This document shows positions 8,644 to 14,513 of a stretch of 64,000 bases of DNA, piece after piece (the stretch's first letter is position 1; each line of letters opens with the position of its first letter). The translations under genes and the position numbers were made by a program. The stretch comes from Hymenobacter sp. 15J16-1T3B (GTDB lineage Bacteria; Bacteroidota; Bacteroidia; Cytophagales; Hymenobacteraceae), in contig NZ_JAJFAV010000016.1 of NCBI RefSeq assembly GCF_020711235.1, positions 1-64,000 of the forward strand, read 5' to 3'. The notes beneath the pieces were generated by a model. The model was given only the letters and a program-made list of their open reading frames with translations. It searched no databases and was not told the origin of the DNA.

Positions 8644-9048
8644 ACTAGTTTTTTTCCAAAAATGGGAATAACTCCATCATACCCACCTACAACAATATAC
8701 ACCTTAAGAAATATCGGTGTAAAGTGGGCGGGTATCGGCTGGGATTTGTAACATTGCAACCTCAGACGAAGCCATGAGGAGGGGCGCATCGTCGGCCGCT
8801 CTTGCTACTACCGGGTAGCAGGCCGCGGTTGCAACCTCTGCCCGGCGTAGTGAGTCAGTAGCTGCACGGACCGTTAGTCAGCTATTGCTTTTAGCACTAT
8901 TATTGGGTAAATTATGGTATTAGTTTGAGGCATCTTGCACCCTTATTCCAGCCCACTTCCTTATGTCTTTGTACCTTTGGCCACTTCCGGCTACCGGGCC
9001 TGAAGCCTCCGCACCCTTCTCTTACCCTCTTGCACACCTCTCGCAATC
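8644..9048. other. 405-base intergenic region upstream of the NYN gene
   Basis: No protein gene is supported. The region holds small inverted repeats: cctca/tgagg near 8760-8780, a ctac-cgg-gtag near 8810, and a perfect 10-base palindrome ggttgcaacc at 8827-8836, whose half ttgcaacctc also occurs near 8753. The right third is AT-richer and leads to the promoter box at 8972. It could hold a small RNA or a long regulated leader; nothing decides this. Confidence 0.4.
8972..8979 (+). promoter_or_regulatory. Promoter -7 box of the NYN gene
   Basis: TACCTTTG matches the TAnnTTTG consensus exactly, 69 bases before the ATG at 9049. I see no clear TTG element at the usual distance. Confidence 0.55.
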
Positions 9049-10029
9049 ATGAGTCACATCAATAGCCCGCTGATCCGGATAGGCGTCTTCTATGACGGCA
9101 ACTATTTCCTCAAGATCAGTGATTACTACTACTTCCAGCACGACCGTAAGGCCCGCATCAGCCTGGAAGGTCTGCACGAGTTCATTCGCCACCAAGTGGC
9201 CGAGGACGAAGACGCCGACGTGCGTCTGTGCCAGATAACCGAACCCCACTTCTTCCGCGGCCGCCTCTCGGCCACCGAAGCCCGCGACAAGGACCGCCTG
9301 TTCCACGACCGTCTGCTCGACGACATTCTCATGAATATGTCGATCCAGACCCACTACATGCCCCTGAAGACGCGCGACGGCCGCCTGCAGGAAAAAGGCG
9401 TGGACGTGTGGCTGGCCCTGGAAGCGCTGGAACTCTCGATGACCAAGCACCTCGACGTAGTGGTGCTCATCGCCGGCGACTCCGATTACGTGCCCCTGAT
9501 CAAGAAGCTCAACACCATCGGCACCCGCGTGATGCTGCTGAGCTGGGACTTCAAATACACCGACTTCAAAGGCGAAAACCGCGTAACGCGCCCCTCCCAG
9601 CTGCTGCTGGAGACGGTGAACTACGCCGTGGCCATGAACGAGGTCATCGACAACAACCGCGGCGGCGACCTGGTAGACAACCTGTTCGTGAGCCAGCCGG
9701 AGCCCTCGCCCTACCCGAACGTAGCTACGCCGAAGCCCTACGTGCCTTCGGCTGCCGGTCCGGAAGGCTCGATTGGCATCAGCACCATCAAGAACCTGAA
9801 GAACGGCTACGGCTTCGTGGTGATGCCGCCCAACAACCTCTTCTTCTCGTACGCCGACATGGCCGAAGGCCAGGACTTCAACGAGCTGCACGAAGGGGAT
9901 TGGGTTGAATTCACCGTCGGCCGCAACCACCGCAACGAAGACTGCGCCCGCAACGTGCGCAAGGTAGAGGCACCCGCCGAAGGCGAGTACCAGCACGAGC
10001 CCGAAGGGGCCGAGTCGGAAAGCCTCTAA
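9049..10029 (+). CDS. NYN (PIN-like) domain protein fused to a cold-shock-like OB domain
   Basis: The 326-residue protein has an N-terminal NYN/LabA-type domain (residues about 10-200): an early Asp in IGVFYDGNYFLKI, an acidic pair in KGVDVWLALE, and the conserved IAGDSDYVPLIKKL. These acidic residues form the metal site of PIN-like ribonucleases. A linker leads to a cold-shock-like OB fold (residues about 240-305, GSIGISTIKNLKNGYGFVV with the RNA-binding aromatic pattern NGYGFV...NLFFSYADM). The combination suggests an RNA-binding nuclease or RNA-regulating protein in the cytoplasm; activity is inference from the fold. The C-terminus is acidic. The gene is monocistronic with its own promoter and a strong terminator behind it. 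Confidence 0.9.
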   Translation: MSHINSPLIRIGVFYDGNYFLKISDYYYFQHDRKARISLEGLHEFIRHQVAEDEDADVRLCQITEPHFFRGRLSATEARDKDRLFHDRLLDDILMNMSIQTHYMPLKTRDGRLQEKGVDVWLALEALELSMTKHLDVVVLIAGDSDYVPLIKKLNTIGTRVMLLSWDFKYTDFKGENRVTRPSQLLLETVNYAVAMNEVIDNNRGGDLVDNLFVSQPEPSPYPNVATPKPYVPSAAGPEGSIGISTIKNLKNGYGFVVMPPNNLFFSYADMAEGQDFNELHEGDWVEFTVGRNHRNEDCARNVRKVEAPAEGEYQHEPEGAESESL

Positions 10030-10063
10030 CCGCTACTACCTACCCACTTCGGCCCGGAGCCTT

Positions 10064-10117
10064 CCGCCGCCGGACCGGTCGATTTCCGCCGCAGGAAACG
10101 GCCGCGTCCGGCGGCGG
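10064..10117. terminator. Hairpin between convergent NYN and thioesterase genes
   Basis: A perfect 12-base inverted repeat (10064-10075 with 10106-10117) with a 30-base inner part lies between two convergent genes. It probably ends transcription from both sides, although it lacks a long T-run. Confidence 0.6.
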
Positions 10118-10133
10118 TGCGTTTGGGGCTCGG

Positions 10134-10622
10134 CTATTCCTCGGCGGGCTTCTCCAGGCCGAGCTGCCCGGCTACAGCCTGCACAAACTCGCGCTTGGTG
10201 GCCGGGTAGCGGTTGAAGGTGCCCAAGCCGCGGGCCACTACCAGATTGCGCGCCGGGCACTCGATGCGGCCGCCCACCACCACGAGGCTCTTGCCGTGGT
10301 GCTCCACCTCGGCGTGGGCCACGAGGGCGTCGTGCAGGTGCACGGGGTGCAGGAAGTTGAGCTTGAACTCGACGGTGGACACAAATTCCTGGTCGAGAAA
10401 GGCCTGGGTGAGGGCGGCGGCGCCGAGCACGGCGTCCATCAGCCCGGCGATAATGCCGCCGTGGGCGGTGCCGGGGGAGGAGAGGTGCTGCTCCTGCACC
10501 GTCATGGCGTAGCTCACGCGGCCCGGGGCGTGCACGCTGAGCTGCATGCCGTTGGTGCGGCCGTAGGTATTGATTTGGTCGTAGAGGGCCACCAGGGTGG
10601 CAACGTCGGGCAGGGCGGCCAT
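10134..10622 (-). CDS. PaaI-like hotdog-fold thioesterase
   Basis: The 162-residue protein is the length of a single hotdog domain. The signature GTAHGGIIAGLMDAVLGAAA (residues about 50-70) has the HGG loop and the helix Asp of PaaI/YbgC-type acyl-CoA thioesterases, and VEFKLNFLHPVHLHDALVAH is the following conserved strand pair. It probably hydrolyses an acyl- or aryl-CoA in the cytoplasm; which one cannot be read from sequence. It stands alone on the minus strand, convergent with the NYN gene and divergent from the DUF962 gene, 70 bases away. A near-consensus box TAACTTTT on the minus strand (10651-10658) could be its promoter. Confidence 0.85.
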   Translation of the reverse strand: MAALPDVATLVALYDQINTYGRTNGMQLSVHAPGRVSYAMTVQEQHLSSPGTAHGGIIAGLMDAVLGAAALTQAFLDQEFVSTVEFKLNFLHPVHLHDALVAHAEVEHHGKSLVVVGGRIECPARNLVVARGLGTFNRYPATKREFVQAVAGQLGLEKPAEE

Positions 10623-10692
10623 AAGGCAACGATGGGCTTGGGAATGGCCGAAAAGTTAGGGTTCTTTCCTCAGACCCTAACCCCCTCGCCCG

Positions 10693-11016
10693 ATGGACCC
10701 GCAGCCCCTGCCCACCCGCCCCACGTTTGCCGATTTCTACCCGTACTACCTGCGGGAGCACCGCCGCCCGGGGACCCGGGTGCTGCATTTTGTGGGTACC
10801 TCGCTGTTTTTGGCCGGCGTGGCCGGGGCCGTGGCCACGCGGCGGCCGGCGCTGCTGCCCGCGGGCATCGTGGCGGCGTACGGCTTTGCCTGGTTGGGGC
10901 ACTTCTTCGTGGAGCACAACCGGCCGGCCACCTTCAAGCACCCGTTGCTCTCGTTGCGCGGCGACTTCCGCCTGTACTGGGACCTGCTGCGCGGACGGGA
11001 GCGGTTTCAGGAGTAG
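10693..11016 (+). CDS. DUF962 (Mpo1-like) small membrane protein
   Basis: The 107-residue protein matches the DUF962/Mpo1-like family: an N-terminal FYPYYLREHRRPGTRVLHF block, two hydrophobic segments (residues about 40-72), then GHFFVEHNRPATFKHP and LRGDFRLYWDLLRGR. The yeast relative Mpo1 is an iron-dependent dioxygenase that takes part in alpha-oxidation of 2-hydroxy fatty acids, and the His residues here (in EHRRPG, LHF, GHF and EHN) fit the metal site. The bacterial function is not established. It ends seven bases before the convergent GNAT gene. The ATG at 10693 is the only sensible start. Confidence 0.88.
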   Translation: MDPQPLPTRPTFADFYPYYLREHRRPGTRVLHFVGTSLFLAGVAGAVATRRPALLPAGIVAAYGFAWLGHFFVEHNRPATFKHPLLSLRGDFRLYWDLLRGRERFQE

Positions 11017-11022
11017 CGGCGG

Positions 11023-11466
11023 TTACAGCGCCTTGCGCATCAGAAAGTGCGGAACCGTGCCGAAGAGCGTGTGCGAAGGCTCTACCACAGCGTAGCCCAG
11101 CCGCTCGTAAAAGCCCACGGCCGACTGGCGGGCGTGCAGCACGATTTCCGTCAGGCCCTGCTGGCGGGCGGCGGCTTCGAGGTAATCGAGCAGCTGCCGG
11201 CCCACGTGGTGGCCCTGCCAGGCGGGGCTGACGGCCATGTAGCGCACCTGGCCCTGGCCGGGGCCACTGGGGTGCAGGCGGGCCACGCCGGCCACCGCGC
11301 CGTCGGGGGCGCGCCAGAGCACGTGGGTGGTGGTCGGCGCATCGTCGTCGGCGGCCCGCTCCGAGCCGGGGGGCTGCTGCCAGGGCTGGCGCAGCACTTG
11401 GTAGCGCAGTTGATAGTAGGCAGCCCAGTCGGCGGGGGTGCGGGGTGTATCGAGGGAGGCGGTCAT
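11023..11466 (-). CDS. GNAT family N-acetyltransferase
   Basis: The 147-residue product is a single GNAT domain that transfers an acetyl group from acetyl-CoA to an amine; the acceptor is unknown. Seen are the beta4 strand VRYMAVSPAWQGHHVGRQLL, with a variant of the R/Q-x-x-G-x-G/A pyrophosphate loop (QGHHVG), the alpha3-beta5 part TEIVLHARQSAVGFYERLGY and the C-terminal strand HFLMRKAL. The arrangement resembles ElaA/YjcF-type members with an N-terminal YQLRYQVLRQPW motif. It is convergent with the DUF962 gene and divergent from yajQ, so it is probably monocistronic. Confidence 0.9.
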   Translation of the reverse strand: MTASLDTPRTPADWAAYYQLRYQVLRQPWQQPPGSERAADDDAPTTTHVLWRAPDGAVAGVARLHPSGPGQGQVRYMAVSPAWQGHHVGRQLLDYLEAAARQQGLTEIVLHARQSAVGFYERLGYAVVEPSHTLFGTVPHFLMRKAL

Positions 11467-11509
11467 GCGTAGAAGGCCGGAGGCGCGGCGGGGCGCAACG
11501 GAGTAAGGG

Positions 11510-11539
11510 TTGTGCTTCGGCCCAAATTAGCCAACTTTG
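11510..11539 (+). promoter_or_regulatory. Promoter of yajQ
   Basis: TTG at 11510-11512 and CAACTTTG at 11532-11539 are separated by 19 bases, the spacing of Bacteroidota promoters; the -7 box is one base off TAnnTTTG. It favours the downstream ATG at 11591 as start, because the earlier in-frame ATG at 11537 lies inside the box. Confidence 0.6.
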
Positions 11540-11590
11540 GCCTCCCGAACGGCCCCGCGCCGCGCAGTACCCATTCCCCACCATCCGACC

Positions 11591-12088
11591 ATGGCTTCCT
11601 TCGACATCGTCAGCAAAATAGATCCGCAAACCCTCGAAAACGCAGTCAACAACGCCAAAAAGGAACTGCTGACGCGCTACGACTTCCGCGACACCAAGGG
11701 CGGCATCGAGCTGGACAAGGCCAACAACATCATCACCGTTTCGTCGGAAAACTCGATGAAGGTGAAGTCCCTGGAGGATATCCTGATGACGCGCATGGTC
11801 AAGCAAAACATCGACCCGACCAGCCTCGACTTCACGGCCGAGGAGGAGCCGAGCGGGGCGCTGATCAAGAAAAAGCTGAAGGTGCGCGCCGGCATCGACA
11901 AGGACCTGAGTCGCAAGATTCAGAAGCTCATCAAGGACTCCAAGCTGAAGGTGGAAGCCCAGATTCAGGGCGAGCAGCTGCGCGTGACGGCCAAGAAAAT
12001 CGACGAGCTGCAGGCCGTCATTGCCCTGCTGCGCCAGAACGCGGCCACCATCGGCCAGCCCCTGCAGTTCGTGAACATGAAATCCTAA
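11591..12088 (+). CDS. yajQ: YajQ family nucleotide-binding protein
   Basis: The protein has 165 residues, the family's usual length (about 160-165), and starts with MASFDIVSKIDPQTLENAV, a standard YajQ N-terminus. Other conserved parts are ELLTRYDFRDTKGGIELDK and GIDKDLSRKIQKLIKDSKLK. YajQ folds as two RNA-recognition-like halves and binds nucleotides; in Xanthomonas a relative is a cyclic-di-GMP effector. Which ligand applies here is not visible. An in-frame ATG 18 codons upstream is rejected because it falls in the promoter and is not conserved. The TerC gene follows about 110 bases downstream in the same direction and may be co-transcribed. Confidence 0.95.
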   Translation: MASFDIVSKIDPQTLENAVNNAKKELLTRYDFRDTKGGIELDKANNIITVSSENSMKVKSLEDILMTRMVKQNIDPTSLDFTAEEEPSGALIKKKLKVRAGIDKDLSRKIQKLIKDSKLKVEAQIQGEQLRVTAKKIDELQAVIALLRQNAATIGQPLQFVNMKS

Positions 12089-12197
12089 ATGTGGAAAATG
12101 TGGGGAAACGTGAATAATGCGGAAAGGCTCTGGCCTGAGCGCATCAAGTCATGTTCCGCATTCCGCACATTCTGACACATTTCGCACATCCAATCCA

Positions 12198-12965
12198 GTG
12201 TTTGACTTCTCCGTTTTTGCCAGTGCCCAGGCGTGGGTGAGCTTGCTGACCCTCACGTTCATGGAAATCGTGCTGGGCATCGACAACATCATTTTCATCT
12301 CCATCGTCGTCAATCGGCTTGACCCGGCCCAGCAGAAGCGGGGCCGCACCATCGGCCTGCTGCTGGCCCTGCTGATTCGCATCGGGCTGCTGATGAGCAT
12401 TTCGTGGATTGTGGGGCTGAAGAACCCGCTGTTTCACGTGGATGTGCCCTGGGCCGAGCACGACTTCGGCGTGACCGGCCGCGACATTATTCTCTTCATC
12501 GGCGGCCTGTTTCTGATCGGCAAGAGCACCACCGAAATCCACACCAAGCTGCAGGGCGAGGAAGAAGTCGACGGCCCGGGCAAGACCTATAGCTCCATGG
12601 GACGCATCATCGTTCAGATCGTGCTCATCGACATCGTGTTCAGCTTCGATTCCATCCTGACGGCCGTGGGGCTGGTGGACAACGTGCTGATCATGATCCT
12701 GGCCGTTATCCTCTCCATGTGCGTGATGCTGGCCTTTTCGGGCGTGGTGGCTGGCTTCGTCAACCGCAACCCCACCATCAAGATGCTGGCCCTGTCCTTC
12801 CTTATTATGATTGGGGTGATGCTGGTGATGGAGAGCTTCCACAAGGAAATCGAAAAGGGCTACATCTACTTCGCCATGTTCTTCTCCTTGGTGGTGGAGC
12901 TGCTGAACATGCGCCTGCGCAAGCAAGCCGAGCCCGTGCAGCTGCGCGACTCGCGCTTCGACTAG
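12198..12965 (+). CDS. TerC/YkoY family integral membrane protein
   Basis: The product of about 255 residues has seven to eight hydrophobic helices and the TerC signature FMEIVLGIDNIIFISIVV, with the conserved acidic residues in E-x-x-L-x-x-D-N, and a second copy-like motif DIVFSFDSILTAVG. TerC proteins act in metal-ion handling (tellurite resistance by name, manganese export in several bacteria) in the inner membrane. I chose GTG at 12198 (VFDFSVFASAQ) because the family starts there; the in-frame ATG at 12117 would add 27 low-complexity residues. The stretch 12089-12197 has inverted pieces (aatgcggaa with ttccgcatt) that may form a weak hairpin between yajQ and this gene. Confidence 0.9.
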   Translation: MFDFSVFASAQAWVSLLTLTFMEIVLGIDNIIFISIVVNRLDPAQQKRGRTIGLLLALLIRIGLLMSISWIVGLKNPLFHVDVPWAEHDFGVTGRDIILFIGGLFLIGKSTTEIHTKLQGEEEVDGPGKTYSSMGRIIVQIVLIDIVFSFDSILTAVGLVDNVLIMILAVILSMCVMLAFSGVVAGFVNRNPTIKMLALSFLIMIGVMLVMESFHKEIEKGYIYFAMFFSLVVELLNMRLRKQAEPVQLRDSRFD

Positions 12966-12990
12966 CACGCCGGCCCTATCCGCGGTATGC

Positions 12991-13025
12991 AAACGCCCGC
13001 TGCAGTCATGCTGCAGCGGGCGTTT
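12991..13025. terminator. Bidirectional terminator between terC and the J-domain gene
   Basis: A perfect 15-base stem (12991-13005 with 13011-13025) with a five-base loop; AAA and TTT at the ends give both strands a short U-tract. Confidence 0.9.
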
Positions 13026-13041
13026 GGCTTTGGTGCGGGGC

Positions 13042-14007
13042 CTAGAGTCGTACCAGCAGGTACACGGCCATGATGGCAATGATGGCGGCAACGGCGGCCG
13101 CGTCGCAGGTGGTTTTGGCCGAGCTATGGCGGCGGTTGCCCCAGGCCGCAATAGCGCCCACCACCCCGGCAATCAGGGCCAGAGCGCGGGAAAACCAGTC
13201 GTCGGCGTAGCTCAGGGCGCGCTCGGGGTCGGTGCCGCTGAGGTAGTAGGCCCGCACCCGCCCGAACAGCGCGCTGCGGCGCAGGTGCAGGTCGGTGCCC
13301 GGCGGGTAGGTGTAGTCGGCCCGAAACGACACGCTGGGCGTGACAATGTGGTAGTACGAGTCGATGACGCCGCGGCGGTCTTCCACCTGCCGCAGCTCGA
13401 TGCGCTGCACCACTTCGTGCGGGTAGTCGCGCAGCCACACAAAATCCAGCAGCAGCGCCGCGGCAAACGCTAAGAGCAGCCGGCAGATCAGCCGGGCCTG
13501 GGGCGCATAGCGGGCGTAGAAAGCCGCTTCGCGGTCGAGCCCGCTCGGCGGTTGCTGCTGGAGCCGAATTAAGTGTTGACGGCGTAGCTCAGCCGACGTA
13601 AGCGTGGCGTAGGCGTGCTCCAAGTCGGCGCGCTGGCGCTGCATGGCCGGGTCGGCGGCTGGGGCCATGTGGAGCACACGGTACCAGTGCCGGTAAGCCC
13701 GCTCGATCTGGGCCGGCGTAGCCGAGTAGGGCACGCGCAGCACCTGGAAGGCATTGCCGCCGAATGGCTGCGCGTACACCGGGCGCGCCGGTTGGCGCCG
13801 GGCCTGCAGCTGGGCGTCGTAGCGGGCGCGCAGGGAGGGCTGGCGCAGCGTGTCGTAGGCTTCGTTGACGAGCAGGTAGCGGCGGTGCGCCGCCGGGTCG
13901 GGCGTGCGGTCGGGGTGGGTCAGGCGCACCAGCCGCAGGTAAGCCCGGCGAATGTCTTCGGCCGAAGCCTGCTCGGGCAGCTCCAGCACCTGGTACAGCG
14001 TGGTCAC
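13042..14007 (-). CDS. Membrane-anchored J-domain protein with a second J-like region
   Basis: The 321-residue protein starts with a J domain (residues 1-65) with the HPD tripeptide at 31-33, so it should stimulate an Hsp70 (DnaK) ATPase. Residues about 85-135 (FQVLRVPYSATPAQIERAYR) look like a second, degenerate J domain in which HPD is lost (HMAP in its place). Hydrophobic segments lie near residues 175-193, 275-290 and 303-321, so the C-terminal half is membrane-anchored; the part between the first and second helix is probably periplasmic. It has no Gly/Phe or zinc-finger regions and is therefore not a canonical DnaJ. The GTG start overlaps the stop of the upstream gene (GTGA), which indicates coupled translation. 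Confidence 0.85.
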   Translation of the reverse strand: MTTLYQVLELPEQASAEDIRRAYLRLVRLTHPDRTPDPAAHRRYLLVNEAYDTLRQPSLRARYDAQLQARRQPARPVYAQPFGGNAFQVLRVPYSATPAQIERAYRHWYRVLHMAPAADPAMQRQRADLEHAYATLTSAELRRQHLIRLQQQPPSGLDREAAFYARYAPQARLICRLLLAFAAALLLDFVWLRDYPHEVVQRIELRQVEDRRGVIDSYYHIVTPSVSFRADYTYPPGTDLHLRRSALFGRVRAYYLSGTDPERALSYADDWFSRALALIAGVVGAIAAWGNRRHSSAKTTCDAAAVAAIIAIMAVYLLVRL

Positions 14008-14429
14008 GGGGTGGCGTCGGTGGCTAGGGCCACCACGGCCGGTACCTGCGTGGCCACGCGCTGGCGCAGCAGCTCCAGCAGGCGGCGGTTTATTTCGGGG
14101 CGGTGCCGGCGGTAGTAGGCGTATTCGGGGGCGGTCAGCAGAGCCGTCACCAGGCCCACGGCCGTGTGCTGCAGGCGCTGGTTGCGGCGCAGCAGCTCGT
14201 CGAGCAGGCGGGCTTGGTCGGCGGGGGCGGCGCTAGGCAGCGGCAGGCGGTAGTCGCGGGCAAAATCGGCCGTCAGCTGCAGCAGGCGCAGGTTGAGCAG
14301 CTTCAAGATGGGGCGCAGCGCCCCGTGCAGCAGCGCGTCGGCGGTAAGCTCGGGCGTAGCGGCGGGCTGGGCGTCCACGGCCGGGCGCAGGCCGCGCAGC
14401 ACCGCGTCGGTGCGGTCAGAATCGGTCAT
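14004..14429 (-). CDS. Unknown protein coupled to the J-domain gene
   Basis: This 141-residue protein is not recognised. It is predicted to be almost entirely alpha-helical (LLHGALRPILKLLNLRLLQL, LLDELLRRNQRLQHTAVGLV, INRRLLELLRQRVATQV) without signal peptide or membrane helix, and may form a coiled coil or helical bundle. Its stop overlaps the start of the J-domain gene by four bases, so it is probably a partner or client of that chaperone system. I chose ATG at 14429 (MTDSDRTDAVLRG); in-frame starts up to 14462 would run into the terminator hairpin at 14461-14491. Confidence 0.65.
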   Translation of the reverse strand: MTDSDRTDAVLRGLRPAVDAQPAATPELTADALLHGALRPILKLLNLRLLQLTADFARDYRLPLPSAAPADQARLLDELLRRNQRLQHTAVGLVTALLTAPEYAYYRRHRPEINRRLLELLRQRVATQVPAVVALATDATP

Positions 14430-14460
14430 AACGGGCATAAATCGGGGGAATGTAAACAAC

Positions 14461-14491
14461 AAACGCCCGACCCACCAGGGGCCGGGCGTTT
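14461..14491 (-). terminator. Terminator of the M36 peptidase gene
   Basis: A nine-base perfect stem (aaacgcccg at 14461 with cgggcgttt ending at 14491) lies directly after the minus-strand M36 gene and gives a short U-tract. The stem ends are the same as in the hairpin at 12991. Confidence 0.75.
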
Positions 14492-14513
14492 GCCTAACAC
14501 TGCGGCGGGCCGA

